From the NCBI RefSeq assembly GCF_037055355.1, contig NZ_CP146350.1, positions 7,091,001-7,155,000 of the forward strand: a stretch of DNA of 64,000 nucleotides, given 5' to 3'. Under the pieces are notes generated by a model. That model made no database searches. It worked only from the letters and a program-made list of their open reading frames with translations, and had not been told where the DNA came from. A program made the position numbers and the translations under genes. Of the stretch, positions 51,216 to 60,570 are shown piece by piece; position 1 is the first letter of the stretch, and each line of letters starts with the position of its first letter. This DNA comes from Streptomyces sp. DG1A-41. GTDB taxonomy: Bacteria > Actinomycetota > Actinomycetes > Streptomycetales > Streptomycetaceae.

Positions 51216-52607
51216 ATGGCACCCGGCCTTCCCACCGCCATGGACCGACCGCACTTCATCGGCATCGGCGGGGCAGGGATGTCGGGGATCGCGAAGATCC
51301 TCGCGCAGCGCGGGGCCGTCGTGGCGGGCAGTGACGCCAAGGAGTCGGCGACGGCCGAGGCGCTGCGGGCGCTGGGTGTGACGGTGCACACCGGGCACGC
51401 GGCGGAGCACCTGGCCGACGACGCCAGCTGCGTGGTCGTGTCCTCGGCGATCCGCCAGGACAACCCCGAGCTGGCCCGCGCGGCCGAGCTCGGCATCCCC
51501 GTCGTCCACCGATCCGACGCGCTCGCCGCCCTGATGGAGGGCCTGCGCCCGATCGCGGTCGCCGGTACGCACGGCAAGACGACCACGACCTCGATGCTGG
51601 CGGTGTCGCTGAGCGAGCTCGGCCTGAAGCCGTCGTACGCGATCGGCGGGGACCTGGACGCGCCCGGCTCCAACGCGCTGCACGGCGAGGGCGAGATCTT
51701 CGTCGCCGAGGCGGACGAGTCGGACCGCAGCTTCCACAAGTACGTGCCCGAGGTCGCGATCGTCCTCAACGTCGAGCTCGACCACCACGCCAACTACGCG
51801 TCGCTGGACGAGATCCACGCGTCGTTCGAGACGTTCGTGGACCGCGTCACCGAGGGCGGCACGCTGGTCATCGCGGCCGATCAGGAGGGTGCGCGGGAGC
51901 TGACGCGCCGGGTCGCGGGGCGCGGCGTGCGGGTGGTGACCTACGGCGAGTCGCAGGACGCCGGCGTGCGCATCGTGTCGGTCGTGCCGCAGGGCCTGAA
52001 AAGCGAGGTCACCGTGGTGCTGGAGGGCAAGGAGCTGACCTTCACGGTCTCCGTGCCCGGCCGCCACTACGCGCACAACGCGGTGGCCGCGCTCGCGGCG
52101 GGCGTGGCGCTCGGCGTCCCCGCCGAGGAACTGGCCCCGGCGCTGGCGGCGTACACGGGCGTGAAGCGGCGGCTCCAGCTGAAGGGCGAGGCCGCGGGCG
52201 TGCAGGTCATCGACTCCTACGCGCACCACCCCACCGAGATGACCGCCGACCTGGAGGCCATGCGCGCGGCTGGGGGCGACGCCCGGATCCTGGTCGTCTT
52301 CCAGCCGCACCTCTTCTCGCGGACGCAGGAGCTGGGCAAGGAGATGGGCCAGTCCCTGGCCGTGGCGGACGCCTCGGTCGTGCTGGACATCTACCCGGCC
52401 CGTGAGGACCCGATCCCCGGCGTGACCAGCGAGCTGATCATCGAGGCGGCCCGGGCGGCGGGCGCGGACGTGACGCCGGTGCACGACAAGGCGGACGTCC
52501 CCTCCGTGGTCGCGGGAATGGCGAAGCCGGGCGATCTCGTTCTCACCATGGGGGCGGGCGACGTCACCGACCTCGGCCCGCGCATCCTGGACCGTCTGTC
52601 GAACTGA
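51216..52607 (+). CDS. murC: UDP-N-acetylmuramate-L-alanine ligase
   Basis: A 463-aa Mur ligase. ATG 51216 follows AGGGAGA by 5 bases. It adds L-Ala to UDP-MurNAc in peptidoglycan precursor synthesis. The N-terminal domain has HFIGIGGAGMSGIAKIL, the ATP loop is AVAGTHGKTTTTSML, and EADESDRSF and LDHHANY supply the metal and substrate residues. The C-terminal domain has VIDSYAHHPTEM and VVFQPHLFSRT. It lies outside the main dcw cluster, as is usual for Streptomyces murC, and is followed 14 bases later by msrB. Confidence 0.96.
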   Translation: MAPGLPTAMDRPHFIGIGGAGMSGIAKILAQRGAVVAGSDAKESATAEALRALGVTVHTGHAAEHLADDASCVVVSSAIRQDNPELARAAELGIPVVHRSDALAALMEGLRPIAVAGTHGKTTTTSMLAVSLSELGLKPSYAIGGDLDAPGSNALHGEGEIFVAEADESDRSFHKYVPEVAIVLNVELDHHANYASLDEIHASFETFVDRVTEGGTLVIAADQEGARELTRRVAGRGVRVVTYGESQDAGVRIVSVVPQGLKSEVTVVLEGKELTFTVSVPGRHYAHNAVAALAAGVALGVPAEELAPALAAYTGVKRRLQLKGEAAGVQVIDSYAHHPTEMTADLEAMRAAGGDARILVVFQPHLFSRTQELGKEMGQSLAVADASVVLDIYPAREDPIPGVTSELIIEAARAAGADVTPVHDKADVPSVVAGMAKPGDLVLTMGAGDVTDLGPRILDRLSN

Positions 52608-52621
52608 GGGGCTGGAGGCTC

Positions 52622-53029
52622 ATGCCGTACGACGTCGAGAAGCCGGACGAGCAGTGGCGCGCGGAGCTGACCCCGGGCGAGTACGCGGTCCTGCGCCAGG
52701 CGGCCACGGAGCCCGCCTTCACCGGTGAGTACACCGACACCAAGACGCGGGGCGTCTACTCCTGCCGCGCCTGCGGAGCGGAGCTGTTCACCTCGGACAC
52801 GAAGTTCGAGTCCCACTGCGGCTGGCCGTCCTTCTTCGATCCCAAGGACACCGACGCGGTGGAACTGATCGAGGACCGTTCCCACGGCATGGTCCGCACG
52901 GAGGTGCGCTGCTCCCGCTGCGGTTCCCATCTCGGGCATGTGTTCGAGGGTGAGGGGTATCCGACGCCCACGAACCAGCGGTACTGCATCAACAGCATCG
53001 CGCTGCGGCTGGCGCCCGAGGAGGCCTGA
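52622..53029 (+). CDS. msrB: Peptide-methionine (R)-S-oxide reductase
   Basis: A 135-aa protein. ATG 52622 follows GGAGG. MsrB repairs methionine-R-sulfoxide in oxidised proteins. Two structural zinc CxxC pairs are present (YSCRACGAELF, VRCSRCGSHLGHVF), and the catalytic cysteine is in TNQRYCINSIALRL near the C-terminus. The W/H residues in FESHCGWPSFFDP complete the site. It probably shares a transcript with murC. Confidence 0.96.
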   Translation: MPYDVEKPDEQWRAELTPGEYAVLRQAATEPAFTGEYTDTKTRGVYSCRACGAELFTSDTKFESHCGWPSFFDPKDTDAVELIEDRSHGMVRTEVRCSRCGSHLGHVFEGEGYPTPTNQRYCINSIALRLAPEEA

Positions 53030-53079
53030 GCCGCTCGCCGATGAATCGGTGAACCACGGGGCCGTTGACTTACGGCTGA

Positions 53080-54585
53080 GTGAGCCAGAAGATGTCCGGG
53101 GTGACCTCCTCCACGCGCACCTCCGCAGTCCCCGCCGGCCTCCCCGCCGACCTCGACGAGGCCGCCCACCGCTGTCTCGTCGCGGGGTTCGACGGGACGA
53201 CGGCCGTTCCGGACGAGCTCAAGCGGCTCGTCGACCGGGGGCTCGGCGGGGTCATCCTGTTCACCCGCAACGTGCGGGACGCGGAGCAGGTGCGGCGGCT
53301 CGCCGACGAGCTGCGGGCCCTCCGGCCCGACCTGCTCGTGGGGATCGACAACGAGGGCGGCGGGATCGGGCACCTGGTGGGTGCCGGCGCTCCCGAGGTG
53401 CCCGGGTCGTTCGCGCTCGGTGTCGCCGACGACCCCGGACTGACCGCCCGCTGTGCCGACGCCCTGGCCGGGCATCTGGCCTCGCTCGGCATCACGGTCT
53501 CCTACGCCCCGGTCGCCGACCTCCAGCATCATCCGCGCAACCCGATCGTGCGCACCCGCTCCTTCGGTGCCGAACCCGCGCTCGCCGCCCGGCACCTGCG
53601 GGCCTGGATCGCCGCCACCGAGGCGCGTGGCATCGCCTCCTGCGCCAAGCACTTCCCCGGGCACGGCGGCACCGAGACCGACAGCCATCACGGCATCGCC
53701 GTCGATCCGCGGCCGTACGACGAACTGCGGGCCGACCTCGAACCGTTCCGGGCGGCCGTCGACGCGGGCGTGCCGATGATCATGAGCGCGCATGTCGTGT
53801 TCCCGGCGCTGGACCCCGAGCGGCCCGCCACCCTGAGCCGCCGCATCCTGGGCGATCTGCTCCGCCACGAGCTGGACTTCGACGGGGTGCTGGTCAGTGA
53901 CGCGCTGGAGATGAGGGCGATCGCCGACCGCTACGGCGAGGCCGCCGGAGCGCGGATCGCCCTCGCGGCCGGTGCCGACCAGGTCATCGTGGCCGTGCCG
54001 GACCTTCAGGTCACCCTGGCCTGCCGGGACGCGGTGCTCGGCGCGCTGAGCTCGGCCGTGCTGTCAGAGGAGCGGCTGCGGGAGGCCGCCGGGCGGGTGC
54101 GGCGGCTCGCCGGGCGGTACGCGGTTCCGGTCGGGGCGGTCGACAGCTGGGAAGCGGGGGCCGGGCTGGAGGCGGCCCGCCGGGCCGTCCGCAGCCGTCC
54201 GGTGCCGCCGGTCGTGCGTGGTGCCCACGTCGTCGACCTGTTCCCGCCGCCGCACCCCGCGCTCAACTGGGGCGGCGAGGACCTGCTGACGCAGGTGCGC
54301 GCCGTCGATCCCACGGCCACGGGGACGGCGGTCACCGGGGAGCCGGCGGATCCGGCCGCCGTCGTGGACGGGATCGTGCGCGCGTCCGGTGCGGCGCCGC
54401 TGGTCGTCGCCACCTGCGACGCCGGGCTGCACCCCTGGCAGGAACGGCTGCGCGCCGCCCTGCTGGCCCGACGGCCCGATGCCGTACGGGTCGACACCGG
54501 GCTGCCGGAGGGCGGCGCGCTGTGCTCCTACGGACGGGGGCGGGCGAACCTGCGGGCCGTCGCCGAGGTGCTGGCGGGCGGCTGA
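53080..54585 (+). CDS. GH3 beta-N-acetylhexosaminidase-like protein (NagZ type)
   Basis: A 501-aa protein. GTG 53080 is taken as start, but ATG 53092 or GTG 53098 are equally possible since no ribosome site is clear. The family 3 barrel has GLGGVILFTRNVRD, VGIDNEGGGIGHLVGAG, the NagZ-type KHFPGHGGTETDSHHG with the general acid/base histidine, and the nucleophile aspartate in GVLVSDALEM. A C-terminal region of 160 residues follows, as in two-domain forms. It lacks a signal peptide, so it acts in the cytoplasm, probably on muropeptide or chitin fragments. Confidence 0.88.
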   Translation: MSQKMSGVTSSTRTSAVPAGLPADLDEAAHRCLVAGFDGTTAVPDELKRLVDRGLGGVILFTRNVRDAEQVRRLADELRALRPDLLVGIDNEGGGIGHLVGAGAPEVPGSFALGVADDPGLTARCADALAGHLASLGITVSYAPVADLQHHPRNPIVRTRSFGAEPALAARHLRAWIAATEARGIASCAKHFPGHGGTETDSHHGIAVDPRPYDELRADLEPFRAAVDAGVPMIMSAHVVFPALDPERPATLSRRILGDLLRHELDFDGVLVSDALEMRAIADRYGEAAGARIALAAGADQVIVAVPDLQVTLACRDAVLGALSSAVLSEERLREAAGRVRRLAGRYAVPVGAVDSWEAGAGLEAARRAVRSRPVPPVVRGAHVVDLFPPPHPALNWGGEDLLTQVRAVDPTATGTAVTGEPADPAAVVDGIVRASGAAPLVVATCDAGLHPWQERLRAALLARRPDAVRVDTGLPEGGALCSYGRGRANLRAVAEVLAGG

Positions 54586-54587
54586 GC

Positions 54588-54649
54588 CCGTAGGGGGTGG
54601 GTGCCGGGCGTCGCAAGGGCAGGCGGGACTTTGCGGGCGCCCCCTACGG
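54588..54649. terminator. Inverted repeat between convergent genes
   Basis: CCGTAGGGGG (54588-54597) and CCCCCTACGG (54640-54649) are perfect complements separated by 42 bases, which can fold further. The right arm covers the stop codon of the minus-strand hydrolase. It may terminate transcription from both sides. Confidence 0.45.
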
Positions 54650-55854
54650 CACTCGTACGGCCTCCTTGATGCCGCGCGCCGCCAGGTACGCGGCGTCGTC
54701 CGCACGGGCCGCCAGGACCACCGCCGGGCGGACGCCCTCCGTGCGCAGGGCCATCCAGGCGTCGAAGTACGCGCCTTGCGGGCCGGACACGGAACGCGTG
54801 GACGGCGTGCAGTCCAGGACCAGGGCCGTGTCGCGGGGGTGGGCCGGGTGGTGCCCGGCGCGGACCTCGGCGACCGTTTCGGCGAGGGCGGTCGCGATCG
54901 GCTTGGCGCCGCCCCGCGCGTCGAACAGGCCCAGGGTGTACTCCAGTTCCGGATAGTCGGCCAGCGAGCGGTCCACGTCGTGGGAGCACCACCACGTCAC
55001 GCCCCACAGGCCCTCGCACCCGGCCGCGTTCCGTACGGTCGCCCGGGCGAACTCGGGCGCGTCCGCCGCCGGGATGTGCGGTTCCGGGGCGCCCGTCTCC
55101 TGGACCCAGACCGGGCGGGCCGGGTCCTCGGCGTAGGCCTTGGCGAGTTCCGTGCCGTACTCGGCGAGATGCAGCACCTGCGGTGAGCGGGGACCGTAGC
55201 GGCGGGCGCAGTCGCCGGAGAACACCCAGGGGTGGACGGTGGTGACGTCGCCCTTGCGGGCCGAGGCCTCGGGGGTGAAGGGGTGGTCGTCGCCGTACCA
55301 GGCCGCGTCGTAGGCGGAGTGGGTCGCGAGCCTGCCGGGGGCAGGTGCTCGCGAGCGGCGGCCAGCAGGGTGTCCAGGTAGTGGTCCACCTCGTCCGGGG
55401 TCACGGGGTTGTGCTCGACCAGGTTGTTGAGCTCGTTGCCGAGCTGGAGACCGATGAGGTTGGGGCGGCCGGCGAGGGCGCGGCCCAGGGTCCGCAGCAG
55501 CTCGGCCTGGGCGGCGACGGCCTCCGGGTCGGTGAAGACGTTGCGGTGGTGCCAGCTGCGGGTCCACTCCGGGTAGAAGTCGAAGCTGGACAGATGGCCC
55601 TGCACGCCGTCCACCAGGACGTCGAGACCCGCCTCGGCCGCCAGGTCGACCAGGTGCGCCAGCTGGTCCACGGCGGAGGTGCGGATGAGTGTGCGGTTGG
55701 GCTGGAGGAGCGGCCAGAGGTGGAAGACCCGGACGTGGTCGAGGCCGAGCGCGGCGATCTGGTCCAGGTCCTCGCGGGCGTGCGCCGGATCGAAGTCGTG
55801 CCAGGAGTGGAACCAGCCGCGGCGGGGCGTGTAGTTGACGCCGAAGCGGAGCAT
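54644..55854 (-). pseudogene. GH5-like glycoside hydrolase, broken by a -1 frameshift
   Basis: From ATG 55854 (GAGGAGG upstream) the frame gives a TIM-barrel start (LRFGVNYTPRRGWFHSWHDF), DVLVDGVQGHLSSFDFYPEW and the acid/base region LIGLQLGNELNNLVEHNP. After AAREHLPPAG it turns into Thr/Pro nonsense. The next frame resumes LATHSAYDAAWYGDDHPF and includes the nucleophile region PVWVQETGAPEP and LWGVTWWCSHDVDRSL. One added base in the G5 run at 55337-55341 restores a single 404-codon frame. An intact enzyme would be a cytoplasmic GH5-type (mannanase-like) hydrolase, divergent from the sugar kinase gene. A sequencing error is likely. Confidence 0.75.
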
Positions 55855-55919
55855 AGGGATGGGATCCTCCTCGCGTCGAGGCTTGCCCTGTGTGAATGCA
55901 TCAATCACCATAGTCGGCG

Positions 55920-57467
55920 ATGGATAATGAATTGAACCAGGAGCGTCAAGGCCCCTCGTCCCTGGTGGTCGGTCTCGACGCGGGCGGCACACGGACCCGG
56001 GCTGTCCTGGCGACCGCCGACGACGGGCGTCCGGTGGGCGAGGGCGCCGCCGGGCCGGGCAACGCCCTGACCGTGCCGGTGCCGCAGCTCACCGAGCACC
56101 TCGTCGAGGCCGTCGGGCGGGCCGTGCCGGTGCCGGTCCGTGACCGGGTCGTGGCCGTGGCCGGCGGGTTCGCGGGCGCGACCGGCGCCGCCGCCGACGA
56201 GCCGGGGTGGCGCAACGCCCTGACCGCCCTCACCGCCGCCCTGCGCCGGCTGGGCATCGACGCCGGCCCGCCTGTCATCGTCAGCGACATCGAGGCGGCC
56301 TTCGCCTCCACCGCGGGCGCCCCGGCCGACGGCCTCGCCCTCGTGGCCGGCACGGGCGCGGTCGCCATGCGCATCACCGAGCGGCGCGGCACCGCCACCG
56401 TGGACGGCGACGGCTGGCTCCTCGGCGACGACGGCAGCGGCTTCTGGATCGGCCGCGCGGCGGTGCGGGCCGCCTTGCGCATGGCCGACGGCAGGGGCGC
56501 GCCGACCGTGCTGGCCGAGGCGGTGGGCCTGGAACTCGGGGTGCCGGGCGACGCGCTGCCCGGCGGGGGCGTGGCCGGTGGAGCGGTGCGGAGACTGTCC
56601 CCCGACGTGGTCCCAGGCACCGCGGAGGGCACGTCGCGTGACGGGCGGCACGAGGCGGTGCCGCCGATGACCGGGCCGACCACCACGGGCGGGCGGCTGT
56701 CCGGCCCGGGGCAGACCGGCGCGGGTGGGCGGACGGCTGGTCCGGGGCAGTCGGGACAGGCCGGCGCGGACTGGCGTGTGGCTGGTCCGGGACAGCCTGG
56801 AGGGGCTGGGGCCGTGGGCGGGCGGCGGGGCGGTGCGGCACAGGCTGGAGGGGCCGGGGGCGCGGGTGGGCCGTCGGCTGGTGCGGCAGAGACCGGCGCG
56901 GGTGGACGGACGGCTGGTCCGGGGCAGTCCGAAGGGGCTGGGGCCGGCGCCGCGGGTGGGCGGTCGGCCGGTGCGGCACAGGCCTGCGTGGGTGGGCGGC
57001 CGGCCGGCTCGGCACAGACCGGAGGGCGCGGGGTCGCTGCCGGCGGCGTGGCCGGTTCTCCGGCCGTCGGTCGGCGCCCCCTCCCGCCCTGCGACGACAC
57101 CCCCTGGTCCCGCCCCCACCGCGAGGCCTACCGCAGGCACCTGCTCCCCGCCGTCATGGCCGAGCCCCCCGTCCGCCTGGCACGGCTCGCGCCGCTGGTC
57201 GTCGCGGCGGCCCGGGACGCCGAGGACCCGGTCGCCCTGGCGATCCTCGACGAGGCGGCTGACCAACTCGCGGAAACGGTACGGGCATTGGAGCCGAGCC
57301 CGGGGGAGCGGGTGGTCGCCACCGGCGGACTGCTCGGCCCCGACGGCCCCCTCACCGACCGCCTCGAAGCCCGCCTCCACGCCCTCGGCCTCACCCTCGA
57401 CTGGGTCCCCGACGGCTGCCGGGGCGCCGTCGCCCTGGCCCGCCTCGCCCACGGCGGCCGTACGTGA
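55920..57467 (+). CDS. BadF/BadG-type N-acetylglucosamine kinase-like protein with repeat expansion
   Basis: A 515-aa protein. ATG 55920. The ASKHA ATPase fold is clear: phosphate-1 loop VVGLDAGGTRTRAVL (residues 16-30), VSDIEAAFAST, phosphate-2 ALVAGTGAVAM, GDDGSGFWIGR, and the C-terminal adenosine region VVATGGLLGPDGPLTDRL. Without residues about 215-392 it would have the normal length of about 340. That stretch is a Gly/Ala-rich insertion made of eight imperfect repeats (GGRTAGPGQ type). It is co-translated with the GH3 beta-glucosidase (GTGA), so it probably phosphorylates the sugar that enzyme releases. Confidence 0.85.
   Translation: MDNELNQERQGPSSLVVGLDAGGTRTRAVLATADDGRPVGEGAAGPGNALTVPVPQLTEHLVEAVGRAVPVPVRDRVVAVAGGFAGATGAAADEPGWRNALTALTAALRRLGIDAGPPVIVSDIEAAFASTAGAPADGLALVAGTGAVAMRITERRGTATVDGDGWLLGDDGSGFWIGRAAVRAALRMADGRGAPTVLAEAVGLELGVPGDALPGGGVAGGAVRRLSPDVVPGTAEGTSRDGRHEAVPPMTGPTTTGGRLSGPGQTGAGGRTAGPGQSGQAGADWRVAGPGQPGGAGAVGGRRGGAAQAGGAGGAGGPSAGAAETGAGGRTAGPGQSEGAGAGAAGGRSAGAAQACVGGRPAGSAQTGGRGVAAGGVAGSPAVGRRPLPPCDDTPWSRPHREAYRRHLLPAVMAEPPVRLARLAPLVVAAARDAEDPVALAILDEAADQLAETVRALEPSPGERVVATGGLLGPDGPLTDRLEARLHALGLTLDWVPDGCRGAVALARLAHGGRT
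56688..57029 (+). repeat. Imperfect tandem repeats inside the sugar kinase gene
   Basis: About eight units of 12-18 codons encode GGRLSGPGQTGA, GGRTAGPGQSGQAGA, DWRVAGPGQPGGAGAV, GGRRGGAAQAGGAGGA, GGPSAGAAETGA, GGRTAGPGQSEGAGAGAA, GGRSAGAAQACV and GGRPAGSAQT. They are read in frame throughout. Confidence 0.8.
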
Positions 57468-59728
57468 CCGCCACCCGGCAGGGCACGCCCGTGTACCGCG
57501 ACCCCACCGCCCCGGTCGACGCTCGCGTCCGCGACCTGCTCTCCCGTATGACCCTGCGCGAGAAGGCCGGCCAGCTCAACCAGCGGATGTACGGCTGGGA
57601 CGCCTACCGCCGCACCCCCGACGGCGGCTTCGAGCTCACCGACGCCCTGTACGCCGAGACCGAGCGCTTCGCCGGACTCGGCGCGCTGTACGGGCTGCTG
57701 CGCGCCGACGCCTGGTCCGGGGTGGACCACGCCACCGGATCCGGTGCCGGGGACGGCGCCGAACTGGCCCACCTCGTCCAGCGCCACGTCCTCGAGCGCA
57801 GCCGGCTCGGCATCCCGGCCCTGTTCGTCGAGGAGGTGCCGCACGGGCACATGGCCCTCGACGGCACGGTCCTGCCCGTCAACCTGGCCGTCGGCGCCAC
57901 CTGGGACCCCGGGCTGTACGAGCGGGCCGCCGCGCACGCCGCCGCCGAACTGCGCGCCCGTGGCGGGCATGTCGCCCTGGTCTCGGCGCTGGACATCGCC
58001 CGCGACCCGCGCTGGGGGCGGACGGAGGAGTGCTTCGGCGAGGACCCGTACCTGGCCGCCCGGCTGACGGAGGCGTTGGTGCGCGGCATGCAGGGCGCAC
58101 CCGCCGAGCACTTCCCCGCCGACAAGGCACCCGTCGTCCTCAAGCACTTCGCCGGGCAGGGCGCGACCGTCGGGGGTCGCAACTCCGCCGAGTCCGAGCT
58201 CGGACTCCGGGAGCTGCACGAGATCCACCTCCCGGCCGCCCGTGCCGGGATCCGTGCCGGGGCCGCCGCCGTCATGGCCGCGTACAACGAGGTGGACGGC
58301 CTGCCCTGCTCCGGGAACCGCGCCCTGCTCCACGAACTGCTCCGAGAACGCTGGGGTTTCCAGGGTCTCGTCATGGCGGACGGACTGGCCGTGGACCGGC
58401 TGGCCCGGATCACCGGGGACAAGGTCTCCGCGGGAGCGCTCGCGCTCGAATCCGGTGTGGATCTGAGCCTGTGGGACGAGGGCTTCACGCATCTGGAGGC
58501 GGCGGTCGAGCGGGGGCTGGTGAATGAGGCGGCTCTCGACAAGGCTGTCTCGCGCGTCCTGCGGTTGAAATTCCGCCTGGGACTGTTCGAACAGCCCTAC
58601 CGCACCTGCCCGTTGCCGTCCCCGGCCGTCGGACGCGACCTGAGCACCGCCCTCGCCCGCGCCGGCGTCACCCTCCTCCACAACGACCACGGTGTGCTGC
58701 CCATATCCCCGGCGGCCGTCTCCCGTATGGCCGTCCTGGGCCCGCACGCCGACACCGTCGCCCACCAACTGGGCGACTACACCGCCCCGCAACGGCCCGG
58801 CACCGGCACCAGCGTCCTCGACGGGCTGCGGAAGCTCGCCCCGGCCGGCGTCGACATACGCCACGCCCGGGGCTGTGCCCTCACCGGCGGCGATCTGTCG
58901 GGCATCCCCGAGGCGATCGCCCAGGCCGCCGCCTGTGATGTCGCCGTGCTGGTGCTGGGCGGCAGCAGCGCACGTTCCGCCGGGACCGCGTTCGACGCCA
59001 ACGGGGCCGCGCGCACCGCCGTGTCCGAGATGACCTGCGGCGAGGGAGTCGATCTGGCCGGACTGCGGCTGGGCGACGCGCAGTACGCGCTCCTGGAGGC
59101 CGTGGTCGCGACGGGGACGCCGACAGTGGTCGTGCTGGTCCAGGGCCGCCCGCACGTCGTGCCCGGCACGGCGGCCGCGCTGCTCACCGCCTGGTACCCC
59201 GGGCCGTGGGGCGGTGAGGCGATCGCCGAAGTGCTGCTCGGCCTCGCCGAGCCCGTCGGCCGGCTGCCGGTCTCCGTGCCCCGCTCCGCGACCCAGCTCC
59301 CCGTCTACTACAACCACAAGGACACCGAGTACGGAGGTTACGTGGACGACAGCGCCGAGCCGCTCCACTCCTTCGGGCACGGACTGTCGTACACGAGCTT
59401 CGCGTACGGCCCGCCGCGGCTGTCGGGACACACGGTCGAGGCCGACATCACCAACACGGGCCGGCGCCACGGCCGTTCCGTCGCCCAGCTCTACCTGCGC
59501 CGGCTGCGGACCCCCGTCTGGCCGCGCACGCTGGAACTGCACGGCTTCCAGGCAGTCGACCTGGCGCCGGGCGAGACCCGCACCGTCGCGTTCCCGCTCG
59601 GCGCCGACTTCCGTACGGCCGTCCCGCCCGGCACGGTGGTCGAGTTCCGGGTCGCGGCATCCGCGCGGGCCGCCCTGACCGCCGTACCGACTCAGAGCTT
59701 CACGGCCCCCGAGGAAACCCCCTTGTAG
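57464..59728 (+). CDS. GH3 beta-glucosidase-like glycoside hydrolase
   Basis: A 754-aa cytoplasmic enzyme. GTG 57464 overlaps the kinase stop. It has the full GH3 layout: barrel (RVRDLLSRMTLREKAGQLNQ, IARDPRWGRTEECFGEDPYL, VVLKHFAGQGATVGGRNS), nucleophile Asp in GLVMADGLAVDRL, the alpha/beta sandwich with AVLGPHADTVAHQLGDYT, and a C-terminal fibronectin-like domain (FGHGLSYTSFAYGPP onward). It removes terminal beta-linked glucose or related residues from imported oligosaccharides. The 3' end overlaps the convergent permease gene by 37 bp. Confidence 0.92.
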   Translation: MTATRQGTPVYRDPTAPVDARVRDLLSRMTLREKAGQLNQRMYGWDAYRRTPDGGFELTDALYAETERFAGLGALYGLLRADAWSGVDHATGSGAGDGAELAHLVQRHVLERSRLGIPALFVEEVPHGHMALDGTVLPVNLAVGATWDPGLYERAAAHAAAELRARGGHVALVSALDIARDPRWGRTEECFGEDPYLAARLTEALVRGMQGAPAEHFPADKAPVVLKHFAGQGATVGGRNSAESELGLRELHEIHLPAARAGIRAGAAAVMAAYNEVDGLPCSGNRALLHELLRERWGFQGLVMADGLAVDRLARITGDKVSAGALALESGVDLSLWDEGFTHLEAAVERGLVNEAALDKAVSRVLRLKFRLGLFEQPYRTCPLPSPAVGRDLSTALARAGVTLLHNDHGVLPISPAAVSRMAVLGPHADTVAHQLGDYTAPQRPGTGTSVLDGLRKLAPAGVDIRHARGCALTGGDLSGIPEAIAQAAACDVAVLVLGGSSARSAGTAFDANGAARTAVSEMTCGEGVDLAGLRLGDAQYALLEAVVATGTPTVVVLVQGRPHVVPGTAAALLTAWYPGPWGGEAIAEVLLGLAEPVGRLPVSVPRSATQLPVYYNHKDTEYGGYVDDSAEPLHSFGHGLSYTSFAYGPPRLSGHTVEADITNTGRRHGRSVAQLYLRRLRTPVWPRTLELHGFQAVDLAPGETRTVAFPLGADFRTAVPPGTVVEFRVAASARAALTAVPTQSFTAPEETPL

Positions 59729-60570
59729 AACCACCGCTGGGTGATGACGAACAGCACCAGCACGGGAATCACCGAGATCACCGAGCCCGCCATCACCATG
59801 CGCTGGTCGTAACCGAAGGACGAGGTCTGGAGCCGTGCCAGGCCCAGCGTCAGCGTGAAGTGGTCCTCGGTGCGCAGCACGATCAGCGGCCATAGGAAGT
59901 CGTCCCAGGCGCTGATGAAGGTGTTGATGGTGACGACGAGGATCGCGCCGTAGGCGGACGGCAGGTAGAGGTACCGGAAGCGTTTCCACTCGCCCGCTCC
60001 GTCCAGCATCGCCGCGTCCTCGATCTCGCGCGGCACGGCGAGGAACGCGGCCCGCATGATGAGGACGTTGATCGCGGCGACGAAGCCGGGCAGCCAGACG
60101 CCGACCAGGTTGTCGACCAGGCCCATGTCCCGGATGCTGAGGAACAGCGACACCATGATCGACTCGAAGGGGAACATCATGGACGCCAGCAGCACCACCC
60201 AGACCAGCTTGCGGCCCTTCCAGCCCGGCTTGGACAGCATGTAGCCGGCCATGGTGGAGAAGACGAGCTGGCTGGTGATGGACAGCACGGCGACGAACAC
60301 GCTGTTCCTGATGTACGTCCACACCGGCACCTGGTCGAAGACCTCGCGGTACGCCCGCAGCGACGGGTGACGGGGGATCAGGGAGGCGCCCGCGCCGAAG
60401 ACGTCCTCGCCCGCGCCCTTGAGGGACGACAGCAGCTGCCACAGCAGCGGGCCGACGGTGATGAAGAGGACGAACACCAGCAGCAGGTAGCGGACGACCA
60501 GTTCGCGCGGGCGGCCGTAGTCGCGCCAGCGGGGCATCGGACGTCGGCCCTTGTCGACGGCTGTCGTCAT
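59692..60570 (-). CDS. Sugar ABC transporter permease (MalG-like)
   Basis: A 292-aa membrane protein. ATG 60570 overlaps the upstream permease stop. It has six spans from VVRYLLLVFVLFITVGPLLW. The EAA loop is IEDAAMLDGAGEWKRFRYLYLP. The C-terminal FVITQRWFYKGVSSGAVKL is usual for MalG-type subunits; its coding end lies inside the 3' end of the GH3 gene on the other strand. It is the last gene of the receptor-permease-permease operon, and no ATPase is present. Confidence 0.92.
   Translation of the reverse strand: MTTAVDKGRRPMPRWRDYGRPRELVVRYLLLVFVLFITVGPLLWQLLSSLKGAGEDVFGAGASLIPRHPSLRAYREVFDQVPVWTYIRNSVFVAVLSITSQLVFSTMAGYMLSKPGWKGRKLVWVVLLASMMFPFESIMVSLFLSIRDMGLVDNLVGVWLPGFVAAINVLIMRAAFLAVPREIEDAAMLDGAGEWKRFRYLYLPSAYGAILVVTINTFISAWDDFLWPLIVLRTEDHFTLTLGLARLQTSSFGYDQRMVMAGSVISVIPVLVLFVITQRWFYKGVSSGAVKL

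Noticed and set aside
57128..60442. Open frame of 1104 codons on the minus strand
   Set aside because: It runs antisense through the GH3 gene and in the wrong frame of a permease. Composition is His/Gln/Asp/Arg/Gly-rich with no domain, typical of mirror frames in G+C-rich DNA.
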